Counted from the stretch's first letter, positions 17,046 to 24,726 are shown. The stretch is 64,000 nucleotides of DNA from Bacteroidota bacterium (GCA_008933805.1 WBUH01000006.1:1-64000), one strand, 5' to 3'. Numbers and translations are program-made. The notes: generated from the sequence alone by a model not told the origin.

Positions 17046-17055
17046 TAAATCATAA
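16660..17055 (+). CDS. Four-helix bundle protein (23S rRNA intervening-sequence / bS23-like family)
   Basis: A 131-residue, Lys/Ala/Glu-rich all-helical protein. Sequence such as FALRNIRLFRSLPKTEEARV, then LLRSATSVGANYRAACRARS and FYSKLSIVVEEADETLFWME is characteristic of the four-helix-bundle family first found in 23S rRNA intervening sequences and related to Avd proteins of diversity-generating retroelements. Its biochemical role is not established; nucleic-acid binding is suspected. No reverse transcriptase or variable repeat is nearby, so it is not part of a visible retroelement. The last residues (SLQVNKS) are encoded in or beside the right inverted repeat. It interrupts the pnt operon but keeps its direction. 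Confidence 0.85.
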   Translation: MDAEVLKKRTKQFALRNIRLFRSLPKTEEARVIGKQLLRSATSVGANYRAACRARSNEEFYSKLSIVVEEADETLFWMELLIEAEIIKHEKIKDLMNENIEILSIMAASRKTAKRVTKQAIKSTSLQVNKS

Positions 17056-17059
17056 TAAT

Positions 17060-17362
17060 ATGGATTCTATACTGAATTTTATTTCCGAAAACCAGCAAAT
17101 GATATACATGGTTATCCTGATGATATTTGTTGGGATAGAGCTGATAGGTAAAGTACCCACCATATTGCACACCCCGCTGATGTCGGGTGCAAACGCAATA
17201 CACGGGGTGGTAATTATCGGGGCCATTATTGTAATGGGCGAAGCCGATACTATGGGAGCTAAAGTATTAGGCTTTTTAGCCGTGCTTTTAGGCACCCTGA
17301 ACGTAGTGGGCGGTTTTGTAGTAACCGACCGTATGCTGCAAATGTTTAAGAAGAAAAAATAA
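17060..17362 (+). CDS. pntAB: NAD(P) transhydrogenase subunit alpha part 2 (membrane domain)
   Basis: A 100-residue integral membrane subunit. It has hydrophobic segments IYMVILMIFVGIELIGKVP, VVIIGAIIVMGEAD and VLGFLAVLLGTLNVVGGFVV, and ends VTDRMLQMFKKKK, which is typical of the small alpha-2 subunit in split enzymes. It contributes part of the proton channel with PntB. It starts 4 nt after the four-helix-bundle gene, so it would rely on the same transcript. Confidence 0.95.
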   Translation: MDSILNFISENQQMIYMVILMIFVGIELIGKVPTILHTPLMSGANAIHGVVIIGAIIVMGEADTMGAKVLGFLAVLLGTLNVVGGFVVTDRMLQMFKKKK

Positions 17363-17363
17363 A

Positions 17364-17430
17364 GTCATTCCGAACTTGTTTCGGGATCTCACTTACAAAT
17401 ATACTGATGAGATACTGAAACAAGTTCAGC
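17364..17430. repeat. Dyad repeat between pntAB and pntB
   Basis: CGAACTTGTTTCGGGATCTC (17371-17390) faces an imperfect inverted copy TGAGATACTGAAACAAGTTC (17408-17427), forming a long imperfect hairpin in the 96-nt gap. It resembles the short dispersed hairpin repeats (cattcccaacttgattggga type) elsewhere in the window. It may tune the pntAB:pntB ratio (inference). Confidence 0.6.
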
Positions 17431-17458
17431 ATAACGTAACCATATTACAACGCATAAG

Positions 17459-18943
17459 ATGGAAAACAACTTATTAGTTTTAAGCTATTTAATAGGCTCA
17501 ATAACCTTTATCGTAGGGTTAAAAATGCTGGGCAAACCCGATAGTGCCCGCAAGGGAAACCTTGTGGCCGCCTTTGGTATGGCCGTAGCCATATTCGGTA
17601 CTATATTTTTATATAAAACCACAGACGGCAAACACCTGCACAACCTTGAATGGATTTTCGGCGGGCTTCTTTTAGGCTCGGTAATAGGTACATTGGCCGC
17701 AAAGCGCGTACAAATGACGGCGATGCCCCAAATGGTTTCGCTGTTCAACGGTATGGGTGGAGCGTGTGCCATGCTTATCTCAATCATAGAGTTTGGGCAT
17801 TTGGGCGAAATATTGAACGCAGCAAACACCCCAACCCAAGAAATTATGGGCGGTGCCATGAATGAGCTTGTACAAACCATTCAAGCGGCTTTAATGGCCT
17901 CTATGCGCATCAAACTGCTTATCATTTTTGCAGGATTGATAATCGGTGCTATTTCGTTTGCAGGAAGTATGATTGCCTGGGGCAAATTGGATGGCAAAGT
18001 AAAAGACTACGTATTACCTGCCCAGCAGGTAGTCAACATCGGCTTATTGCTGGTGATATTAGTATTGGCAGGGCTGTTTATAGCAGGTACCCTTAGCGGT
18101 GCATGGGTATTCTACCTTGTGTTGGCGCTCTCGTTACTATACGGGGTTTTGTTTGTACTCCCCATCGGTGGCGCAGATATGCCCGTGGTAATCTCACTAT
18201 TAAACTCATTTACTGGCGTTGCAGCCGCTTGCGGCGGTTTCTTGTACGATAACCAAGTAATGTTGTTGGGTGGTATTCTGGTGGGCTCGGCAGGTACAAT
18301 TCTTACCGTAGTAATGTGTAAGGCCATGAACCGCTCCCTAACCAACGTATTGATTGGCAACTTTGGCGGCAACAAAACAAGTGGCGGCGGTGATGCTAAA
18401 ACAGCACAGGGTACTATAAAAGAAGTTAATGCTGCTGATGCGGCCATGCTGATGAAATACAGCAAAAAAGTAATTATTGTGCCCGGTTACGGCCTTGCGG
18501 TTGCCCAAGCCCAACACACCTGCCACGAGCTGGAAGAATTGCTTGAAAAGGAAGGTGTGGAGGTGAAATATGCTATACATCCCGTTGCAGGACGTATGCC
18601 CGGCCACATGAACGTATTGCTGGCCGAAAGTAATGTGCCCTACGACAAGTTGCTGGAAATGGAGGAAATTAACCCTGAATTTTCCACTACAGATGTGGTG
18701 CTGGTAATTGGCGCGAACGATGTGGTAAACCCTGCCGCACGCACGGACAAGGACAGCCCGATATACGGTATGCCTATTTTGGACGTTGATAATGCCCAGC
18801 ATATTATTGTGATGAAACGCGGGATGAATGCCGGCTATGCGGGCATTGAAAACGAACTGTTTTTTGACCCTAAAACCAGTATGTTGTTTGGTGATGCCAA
18901 GAAAACCCTACTGGCTTTGGTAAGCGAAATGAAAAATAGTTAA
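17459..18943 (+). CDS. pntB: NAD(P) transhydrogenase subunit beta
   Basis: A 494-residue protein of normal length. The N-terminal about 290 residues contain around nine membrane helices (for example LSYLIGSITFIVGLKMLG and GLLLVILVLAGLFIAG). The C-terminal NADP(H)-binding domain has VIIVPGYGLAVAQAQHTCHE near residue 341, then VKYAIHPVAGRMPGHMNVLL, DVVLVIGANDVVNPAAR and the KRGMNAGYAGIENELFF loop. It binds NADP+ and forms the proton channel with PntAB in the inner membrane. Confidence 0.97.
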   Translation: MENNLLVLSYLIGSITFIVGLKMLGKPDSARKGNLVAAFGMAVAIFGTIFLYKTTDGKHLHNLEWIFGGLLLGSVIGTLAAKRVQMTAMPQMVSLFNGMGGACAMLISIIEFGHLGEILNAANTPTQEIMGGAMNELVQTIQAALMASMRIKLLIIFAGLIIGAISFAGSMIAWGKLDGKVKDYVLPAQQVVNIGLLLVILVLAGLFIAGTLSGAWVFYLVLALSLLYGVLFVLPIGGADMPVVISLLNSFTGVAAACGGFLYDNQVMLLGGILVGSAGTILTVVMCKAMNRSLTNVLIGNFGGNKTSGGGDAKTAQGTIKEVNAADAAMLMKYSKKVIIVPGYGLAVAQAQHTCHELEELLEKEGVEVKYAIHPVAGRMPGHMNVLLAESNVPYDKLLEMEEINPEFSTTDVVLVIGANDVVNPAARTDKDSPIYGMPILDVDNAQHIIVMKRGMNAGYAGIENELFFDPKTSMLFGDAKKTLLALVSEMKNS

Positions 18944-19039
18944 TCTCAGTTCAGGGTACTAATAGAGAATATAATCGAATCAATGTGTGGTTGAGAGTCA
19001 TTCTCAACTTGGTTGGGAATCTGTGCATTGAAAAGAATG

Positions 19040-19119
19040 AATAAGTTGCAAGCTTATATTCTCAGAGCACGACCTGCGCGACAGACTTGTGGGAGCAAGA
19101 GGGTAATATATTGTTGTAA
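19040..19119 (+). repeat. Junction repeat R0 with short coding tail
   Basis: Contains ACCTGCGCGACAGACTTG, matching the right edge of later copies. The frame reads TTCATDLWEQEGNILL then stops at 19117-19119, 16 nt before the ATG at 19136. The left edge is not recognisable. Confidence 0.55.
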
Positions 19120-19135
19120 CTACACTCTAAATATT

Positions 19136-19516
19136 ATGAGAATAAAAATATTATTTTTAATTCTTTCATGTATATGTTTTTCTTGTACAAAGTATGGAGA
19201 AATAACACGAATAGTGATTGCGGATTTAGAATCAAATGCATTTGAAATTAATGATCCAGACTCAATTTTAAATTTAAGGCGTATAATGGATAATCGGTCA
19301 AGTACAAAGCGTGTTCCGCTCCGTAATAAAGGACGGGTTGATATCTACCTTTATGATTCATCCGGTAATTATATAATGTGGTTATTTTGTAACACTCCAC
19401 AATACGGACCATTATTGGTAAAAGAGAATAGTAACAGCACAATATATAAAAATGCGGGATTGGATTCTTTCTTCAAAGAATTTAGAAAGCAAAATCCTAC
19501 TTTTAATTATTGGTAA
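19136..19516 (+). CDS. Small lipoprotein, first gene of the array
   Basis: A 126-residue protein. The ATG at 19136 gives MRIKILFLILSCICFSC, a lipoprotein signal with cysteine at residue 17; codons upstream of it lack coding character. The mature part is a small alpha/beta-looking protein ending FFKEFRKQNPTFNYW. No family recognised. Base composition is clearly more AT-rich than pntB upstream. A lipid-anchored immunity-type role is suggested only by its place in the array. Confidence 0.65.
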   Translation: MRIKILFLILSCICFSCTKYGEITRIVIADLESNAFEINDPDSILNLRRIMDNRSSTKRVPLRNKGRVDIYLYDSSGNYIMWLFCNTPQYGPLLVKENSNSTIYKNAGLDSFFKEFRKQNPTFNYW

Positions 19517-19542
19517 GGACGTGGAAAGTGGCTTAAAGGAGT

Positions 19543-19643
19543 AGTGTTACAATTATCCCTGCCACTCACCGTATACTACAGATTTGCAAGAGTGGGCAGA
19601 AGTTAAGTCAACAGCTACTCAAATTATTAATAAATATGAATAA
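19543..19643 (+). repeat. Junction repeat R1 with coding tail overlapping the next start codon
   Basis: Left edge GTGTTACAATTATCC, right edge CTACAGATTTGCAAGAGTGG. The frame reads SPYTTDLQEWAEVKSTATQ, then IINKYE, and stops at 19641-19643, overlapping the ATG at 19636 of the next gene by 8 nt. Confidence 0.65.
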
Positions 19644-20304
19644 TAGCATTAAGAAACTAAATATTATTCTTTTAATTTTACTTCCATATGTGCTTAATGC
19701 TCAAATAAGTCGAGATTCTATTTGTCGAGCAATTGATATTGACCTTGAGTGTGCAAGTAAACTTGAATCAATAAAGCTAAAAGAGTATGCTTCTTTTGTC
19801 AAAAGGGATGGAGATAGTTTGACACTTACAGAGGGGGGATATGAGAAAATAAAATTAATAAATAATAATAGTGACAATATAGATAGTACTATTTTGTATT
19901 ACTTCTTAAGTTTTATTGCGTCTAAACATATGTTTATGGTTTATTCCCAGTCTTATGAAGGGAGCTGTGTAATGCTAATAAAATCAGATAATAAAAAGAC
20001 AATAACTCTTCCTTCACTACCAATATTTTCACAGGATAGTTCGCTTATTGTGGCTTTTAATTTGGGCTTAGGAAATCTAAATGATGTGAACCAAATTGAA
20101 ATATGGAGAGTATCGGAGACAAAGTGGTTAAATGAGTTTAGCTATTCTAACACTAGCGATGTTGGACCTTTAAGTGTTAAGTGGGTTAATAATAAAACAA
20201 TTGAAGTAGAGTTGGGAAAATATAATGAGCAGCAATCCGAAGTCGTTTTTTTTAAGACATCAAAAATTATCAAAAGCAATGAGAAGTGGGTTTGGTATTG
20301 GTAG
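19636..20304 (+). CDS. Secreted hypothetical protein of the array
   Basis: A 222-residue protein with a signal peptide (MNNSIKKLNIILLILLPYVL, then NAQ). The mature part is beta-rich with paired aromatic strands (LSFIASKHMFMVYSQSYEGS; WLNEFSY; EKWVWYW end) and resembles a WD/propeller-like or jelly-roll fold. I cannot assign a family. Its ATG lies inside the end of the R1 tail frame, a translational-coupling arrangement usual for toxin-immunity pairs. Periplasmic or surface location inferred. Confidence 0.65.
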   Translation: MNNSIKKLNIILLILLPYVLNAQISRDSICRAIDIDLECASKLESIKLKEYASFVKRDGDSLTLTEGGYEKIKLINNNSDNIDSTILYYFLSFIASKHMFMVYSQSYEGSCVMLIKSDNKKTITLPSLPIFSQDSSLIVAFNLGLGNLNDVNQIEIWRVSETKWLNEFSYSNTSDVGPLSVKWVNNKTIEVELGKYNEQQSEVVFFKTSKIIKSNEKWVWYW

Positions 20305-20406
20305 CGTTCAAATTATCCCCGCAACTCAACATACACTAAAGACTTGCGAGAGAGCGGGAGCACTGAGAATAACTTAGCAACTACTTATCAAAAAATTAGA
20401 AAATGA
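20305..20406 (+). repeat. Junction repeat R2 with coding tail sharing ATGA with the next gene
   Basis: Directly after the TAG of the preceding gene the same frame continues RSNYPRNSTYTKDLRESGST and on to TTYQKIRK, stopping TGA at 20404-20406. The next gene's ATG is 20403-20405, so the two share ATGA, the classic coupling overlap. Left edge CGTTCAAATTATCC; right edge AAAGACTTGCGAGAGAGCGG. Confidence 0.65.
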
Positions 20407-21059
20407 GGAAAAATAGTATATTATTATTACTTGTTACATCACTGTCACTTTACAGTTGTTCTAATAAGAAAAACAAAGAAGACATCTATCTTGATGAAAG
20501 TGTTTTACGCACTCATATTAGACAATCACTTGGTGAAGATAGTACGGATTTATATTTTCTTATATTGAAATCCGATACACTTGAAATTACAAGTAATTTT
20601 GAATGGAGCTTTTTTCCATTTGGGATAAAAGAGTTTTCTATTAACAAAATTCAAGATATAAATCATTTTATTTTTCATATATCTTCAGCCACAAGTCAAA
20701 GAGGCATGATAACACATCGAATGACATTTAATGAGTCTTATCTTGATGTGGCTGAATTAAGTGATAGTGTAGTAAATGGAGGGTTTGAGAAGTTAGCAGA
20801 ACATAATTACTCTAAACCTGACAAGTTTTATTTAAGCTCTGCTTTGATTAAGGATAGCCAGATTAAACTAGCATCGAATGTTAAGATTGGAATTAATAAG
20901 AGTGATTTTTTCCGAAAAACAATAAAACACTATGATAAAACGATGGATAGTATTAGGGTTTTTATTAACAATGATGTTTTAGGTACAGAGTATGTTCAGG
21001 TCTTTATATTCGATGGAGATATTTTGAGCAATGTTTTGATATTCTATCCAGTAGAGTAG
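20403..21059 (+). CDS. Lipoprotein of the array
   Basis: A 218-residue lipoprotein: MRKNSILLLLVTSLSLYSC with the lipid cysteine at residue 19, then a Lys-rich linker. It contains SATSQRGMITHRMTFNESYL and a beta-rich C-terminus (EYVQVFIFDGDILSNVLIFY). Family not recognised. Start overlaps the stop of the R2 tail (ATGA). AT-rich like its array neighbours. Anchoring in the outer or inner membrane facing the periplasm is expected. Confidence 0.7.
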   Translation: MRKNSILLLLVTSLSLYSCSNKKNKEDIYLDESVLRTHIRQSLGEDSTDLYFLILKSDTLEITSNFEWSFFPFGIKEFSINKIQDINHFIFHISSATSQRGMITHRMTFNESYLDVAELSDSVVNGGFEKLAEHNYSKPDKFYLSSALIKDSQIKLASNVKIGINKSDFFRKTIKHYDKTMDSIRVFINNDVLGTEYVQVFIFDGDILSNVLIFYPVE

Positions 21060-21149
21060 TTCACCAATTGTTATTGCACTACGTTATCCACTACAGATTT
21101 GCGAGAACGGGGGAACACGAAATATTTAAATTATGAATATGCAGGATAG
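21060..21149 (+). repeat. Junction repeat R3 with short coding tail
   Basis: Right edge CCACTACAGATTTGCGAGAA. The frame reads LSTTDLRERGNTKYLNYEYA then G and a stop near 21149. A 21-codon frame (MNMQDRKIEVLTKK and so on) follows at 21133-21198 before the next gene at 21211; it may be a remnant. Confidence 0.5.
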
Positions 21150-21210
21150 AAAAATAGAAGTTTTGACAAAGAAGAGACTAAAAAATACCCAAAAATAAGT
21201 ACATATTTTT

Positions 21211-21669
21211 ATGAATCAAAACACTTATTTATTAACCATTTGGGGTATACTTATTACACCTTTATTTGGGTGCAATTGTTTCCAACAGAAAGATGCACCG
21301 CCAAATACTATGAGTGTAGAAATCAACTCCGCTGATAAAAAGGACACGTTGAATAGCGCTGCTCTCATTTCTTCATTGTCAGAATTTGTTTCTGAATATG
21401 GACCAGCTGTTTTTGGATACTCTAGAAATCGTGCTAAATTTATTCGACCTTATTGTTCGTCAAAATATGCCCATGACACATTAATAGTTACAACATTGCA
21501 AGCAGTAAATGAATGCGGGACTGAAATAGGAAAAATTGAATTCTCAAACGATTCGTTATTTTTATTAACTGAATTTGTAGACAGCGTTGGTTGCTCTTCT
21601 GAGGTTTTAAAAAAGTACACTTACTTTATTGTAAAGGAAGATATAAAAAAATATCATATTGTATATTAG
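21211..21669 (+). CDS. Lipoprotein of the array
   Basis: A 152-residue protein with the lipoprotein signal MNQNTYLLTIWGILITPLFG followed by C at residue 21. The mature part has several cysteines (FIRPYCSSKYAHDTL, AVNECGTEIG, SVGCSSEVL), so disulfides are likely in the periplasm. It ends KEDIKKYHIVY. No family recognised. The stop TAG at 21667 is followed at once by repeat R4. Confidence 0.65.
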   Translation: MNQNTYLLTIWGILITPLFGCNCFQQKDAPPNTMSVEINSADKKDTLNSAALISSLSEFVSEYGPAVFGYSRNRAKFIRPYCSSKYAHDTLIVTTLQAVNECGTEIGKIEFSNDSLFLLTEFVDSVGCSSEVLKKYTYFIVKEDIKKYHIVY

Positions 21670-21931
21670 AGTCGTGCTCCAAATTATCACCTTTGTATAA
21701 AAAAGTTATGGAAGTGCCCCGCTCTCGCAAATCTGTCGAATACTTAGTTCGGTAGGAACTTATGAGAGCAAATATCCTAAGTTTGTAGTTTATTATGAAT
21801 TCTCACAAGTCGCTGCCACACAACCTGCGCCACAGACTTGCGAGAGCGGGGGCAAAGACTTGCAGGAAGGGGGAAAGAAGAAATTACAAGAAGTATTAGA
21901 TGTTTTGAAGCCACCACCGCCAAAAAAATAG
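21670..21931 (+). repeat. Long junction repeat R4 with inverted arms and coding tail
   Basis: The repeat proper spans 21670-21852. It has inverted arms GCCCCGCTCTCGCAAATCTG and CAGACTTGCGAGAGCGGGGG about 120 bp apart. A tail frame then reads DLQEGGKKKLQEVLDVLKPP and PPKK, stopping TAG at 21929-21931, just 2 nt before the ATG at 21934. Confidence 0.7.
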
Positions 21932-21933
21932 TT

Positions 21934-22398
21934 ATGTTATCAGATATAAATAATTTAAGAGAATTTTTTAAAAACCTGAAAGAGGCAAGGAAGCCTGACA
22001 ATGGGCATGAGCTACTTAGTATGTGGCTTGGTGATTATACGGAATTTACTGATACTTATGAAACTGGAGCTGTAATTTTATTTTTTACGAGTATTCAATC
22101 CAATTTAATAATTGAATTTTGGTTTTATAACAATGAGCTACAAACTATTAAGATAGATTTCTCAGCTATTGATAAAACCAAGACTACATTGCTTGTAAAT
22201 CATAATATCGATGAGTTGAAGTTGAATAAACTAATTGATTATTCTTTTTACTCTAAACAGGAATTAACTATTGAGTCAAGAGATCCTAATGCTTTCCAGG
22301 TTACCCTTAATAGTAAATATATTTCGATACTATTTAATATTGATTATAATGATTGTGTAAAAATTCATTACTTATATATCAGAATGGTTGAGTGGTAG
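21934..22398 (+). CDS. Cytoplasmic immunity-like hypothetical protein
   Basis: A 154-residue protein from the ATG at 21934 (MLSDINNLREFFKNLKEARK). Unlike its array neighbours it has no signal peptide. It alternates hydrophobic and acidic strands (AVILFFTSIQSNLIIEFWFY, then LYIRMVEW at the end), the look of small immunity proteins against cytoplasmic toxins, but no named family is recognised. An in-frame extension upstream to 21838 runs through repeat R4 and is rejected, because another frame there encodes the tail that stops 2 nt before this ATG. Confidence 0.6.
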   Translation: MLSDINNLREFFKNLKEARKPDNGHELLSMWLGDYTEFTDTYETGAVILFFTSIQSNLIIEFWFYNNELQTIKIDFSAIDKTKTTLLVNHNIDELKLNKLIDYSFYSKQELTIESRDPNAFQVTLNSKYISILFNIDYNDCVKIHYLYIRMVEW

Positions 22399-22420
22399 TG
22401 TTCCAATTATCACCTGAACG

Positions 22421-22635
22421 GTCGTGTTCCAAATTATCACCTTTGTATAAAAAAGTTGTTGAAGAGCCCCTCGTTCTCAAATCTGTCGAATACTTGGTTC
22501 GGCAGGAACTTATGAGAGCAAATATCCTAAGTTTGTAGTTTATTATGAATTCTCACAAGTCGCTGCCACACAACCTACGCTACAGACTTGCGAGAGGGAG
22601 GACCCGCAAATAATCTTGAGAATCGATAGCTAACA
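22421..22635 (+). repeat. Long junction repeat R5 and flanking non-coding stretch
   Basis: Starts 22 nt after the preceding stop, which is itself followed by a separate partial left edge TGTTCCAATTATCACC. The core matches R4 and R6 closely; the inverted arm is more diverged. A short frame TDLREGGPANNLENR follows, then stops. No plus-strand gene follows; the rest up to 22719 shows nothing else recognisable. Confidence 0.65.
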
Positions 22636-22719
22636 CTTCTTCAAAATAGCTTTGTGCCTTTAAACAGAAGGTAAAAAGAGAAAGGAAAATCGCAATCAAT
22701 AATTTATTTTCATATAGTT

Positions 22720-23652
22720 TTAGTGTTTTATGATTTTTTGTCGATACGTAAGCTTTGTCTCATCCATAATTTCAATAAGATACCACCCTGACTTGTATTC
22801 AGACATTGAGATGTAAAGACTGTTTTCGTCTATACAAACTTGTTCATAAATAACTTTTCCGTATAGATCAATTATTTTTATTTCATACCGCGATGCGTCA
22901 TTAGTAATAATAAGGGTATTGCTTATAGGAACAAAATACAGGCTTGGGTTACTAAATTCTGGCTTTTGTACAGATAACGCAGTATCAAAATCACACGGAA
23001 AAGTATATATCAGAGTGTCACCCCTCATAACTTTTCCAATCCCAAAAAAATGGGGCTCACGTTTTATATTGTTAGGGAATCCAAAAGGAAATAGCTTAGC
23101 TGAAATAATATTGTTTAAAACCCCAACACTACTTCCTAAGCCGTCAACCCAATTTACAATGTGTTTTTTAAATTTCACCGAATTATTAAAGGTATAATTA
23201 CAGCAAACATTGGTTCTTTTCCTCCTACCCGGAATATTGAGAAAAACATAATCGACAGCAACAAAAAGATTATTACTACTATCTATATAATCGATCCACA
23301 GTGTATCTCCGGTAGTAGGGTCCGGAAATGAATAATCATACATCAAATATGCTGACGTATCACCGGAATAGAATCCATAAGCTACTTTTTTTGTACTATC
23401 CTCTTTTAATCCTCCCATAACAAAAGTGTCTACTGCTGTGTAGGCCATTAGTATCCTAAAGGTATCGTTTTTAAATACCGTGTCTTTATTAGAAAACCTG
23501 TACGTGATTGGTTTACCAGTTGATTTGCCGTTTTTGATGTAGTTAAAACATCCTTCCCATTCAAGCGTAGTATCAATCATTGGTATATATGATTGTGAAA
23601 ATGATTGAAATGGAATGATATAAAACAACAACACAATGATAAGGTTCTTCAT
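22720..23652 (-). CDS. T9SS sorting-domain secreted protein inserted in the array on the opposite strand
   Basis: A 310-residue secreted protein. Signal peptide MKNLIIVLLFYIIPFQSFSQ; a beta-rich body with CFNYIKNGKSTG near residue 35; C-terminal T9SS-like domain with NPSLYFVPISNTLIITNDAS, then YEIKIIDLYGKVIYEQV, YKSGWYLIEI and KIIKH. The YPNP motif is degenerate (SNPSLYFVP). It is the only gene in the array on the minus strand and lies between repeats R5 and R6, so it may have been inserted after the array formed (inference). Confidence 0.75.
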   Translation of the reverse strand: MKNLIIVLLFYIIPFQSFSQSYIPMIDTTLEWEGCFNYIKNGKSTGKPITYRFSNKDTVFKNDTFRILMAYTAVDTFVMGGLKEDSTKKVAYGFYSGDTSAYLMYDYSFPDPTTGDTLWIDYIDSSNNLFVAVDYVFLNIPGRRKRTNVCCNYTFNNSVKFKKHIVNWVDGLGSSVGVLNNIISAKLFPFGFPNNIKREPHFFGIGKVMRGDTLIYTFPCDFDTALSVQKPEFSNPSLYFVPISNTLIITNDASRYEIKIIDLYGKVIYEQVCIDENSLYISMSEYKSGWYLIEIMDETKLTYRQKIIKH

Positions 23653-23884
23653 ACTGTAAAATTATTTGTTTAAAGCTAGCTTGTAAGTTAAATCTTTTTG
23701 TTTTCGATTAACTACAAGACTAAATATACTACTTTAAAAACCTGTTATTTAAGGGCCAACGCTATAAATTTAGTTAATGTTAGAGCACTTAATTTGGAGT
23801 GAGTGGTGCTTATTTGGGTATAACCAGTAAAAAACCCAATCTTCCGATTGAGCTCTGAATAAAAATTACTCCTTTGCTCCATTG

Positions 23885-24066
23885 GTCGTGTCCCAAATTA
23901 TCCCCTTTGTATAAAAAAGTTATGGAAGTGCCCCGCTCTCGCAAATCTGTCGAATACTTGGTTCGGTAGGAACTTATGAGAGCAAATATCCTAAGTCTGT
24001 AGTTTATTATGAATTCTCACAAGTCGCTGCCACACAACCTACGCTACAGACTTGCGAGAGCGGGGG
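23885..24066 (+). repeat. Long junction repeat R6
   Basis: Nearly identical to R4, with inverted arms GCCCCGCTCTCGCAAATCTG and CAGACTTGCGAGAGCGGGGG. The upstream stretch 23653-23884 contains no gene I can support. Confidence 0.75.
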
Positions 24067-24248
24067 GAGCTTCCGAAGGATTTAGTATAGGTCCGTTCGG
24101 TCATTCTGAGTCTTTTAATGCAGATAGAGAGGTAAATTATTCTACGACAGATATTGTCTTTGGTCTTGGAGGAAAATCAATAGCACCATTAAATTATGGT
24201 AGGTCTGTAACTACTCCTACTTGGAGATTTATAAATTTAGAGGATTAA
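24067..24248 (+). pseudogene. Truncated tail fragment, possible toxin C-terminus remnant
   Basis: About 60 codons open from repeat R6 read ASEGFSIGPFGHSESFNADR, then EVNYSTTDIVFGLGG and VTTPTWRFINLED, stopping TAA at 24246-24248. The next lipoprotein ATG is at 24251, a 2-nt gap. The composition is protein-like and this is the longest tail in the array. An ATG at 24009 inside R6 would add repeat-encoded residues (MNSHKSLPHNLRYRLARAGG), but I doubt it is a real start. It is read as the C-terminal remnant of a larger exported or toxin protein. Confidence 0.5.
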
Positions 24249-24250
24249 TT

Positions 24251-24676
24251 ATGAATAGGAAATTTTATTTACGTGCACTTATAATTTTTGCATGTTTAAC
24301 CAGTGCTTGCGAGCGTCATGAAGAATATTGTTATTTGACTGAAGATGACGAAATAAGAAATTTAACACTTGAATTTAAGGGTGTTTTTTTGAAAAAATTT
24401 AAAGACAAAAACAATAGAGGTCTGTTGAGTATGGAAATACTAAATGGATCAAAGAAATTCATATTTACTCAATCATATTATTTAGATAGAGCTATTTATG
24501 AAGAAATTCAAAGCGGCGACTCTATATTTAAACACAGAGGGAGTATGAATATTCTCTTAAAGAAAAAGGACACACTAAAAGTTTATGAAAACTATTGCGA
24601 TAAGTTTAGATACAAGTTTGTAAACGGCAGACTAGTTAATATTAAGACTGGAGATACATTGCGGGATAGGTGGTAG
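24251..24676 (+). CDS. Lipoprotein of the array, last gene
   Basis: A 141-residue lipoprotein. The ATG at 24251 gives MNRKFYLRALIIFACLTSAC, lipid cysteine at residue 20; an upstream ATG at 24221 would spoil the signal peptide. The mature part is Lys/Asp-rich with NLTLEFKGVFLKKFKDKNNR and YCDKFRYKFVNGRLVNIKTG. No family recognised. It starts 2 nt after the stop of the preceding tail fragment, suggesting coupling. Confidence 0.68.
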   Translation: MNRKFYLRALIIFACLTSACERHEEYCYLTEDDEIRNLTLEFKGVFLKKFKDKNNRGLLSMEILNGSKKFIFTQSYYLDRAIYEEIQSGDSIFKHRGSMNILLKKKDTLKVYENYCDKFRYKFVNGRLVNIKTGDTLRDRW

Positions 24677-24684
24677 GGGTGGTG

Positions 24685-24726
24685 GGTCGTGTTCCAAATT
24701 ATCACCTGCGCATAAAAAAGTTATGG
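24685..24726 (+). repeat. Partial junction repeat R7 (left edge only)
   Basis: GTCGTGTTCCAAATTATCAC follows the last array gene by 8 nt, then AAAAAAGTTATGGAAGT as in R4 and R6. It breaks off into a terminator hairpin, marking the array end. Confidence 0.7.

Noticed and set aside
20302-20406. Stop-codon readthrough from the 19636-20304 gene into the R2 tail
   Set aside because: The tail is in frame only at this junction; in R1 it is not, so in-frame continuation looks accidental.
21838-21933. N-terminal extension of the 21934 gene through repeat R4
   Set aside because: The extension is repeat-encoded and Arg-rich, while another frame encodes a tail that stops 2 nt before the ATG at 21934.
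19543-24066. Integron attC sites between the small genes
   Set aside because: Junctions are about 55-180 bp with some dyad symmetry, but no RYYYAAC/GTTRRRY core pair in the right places and no integrase are seen.
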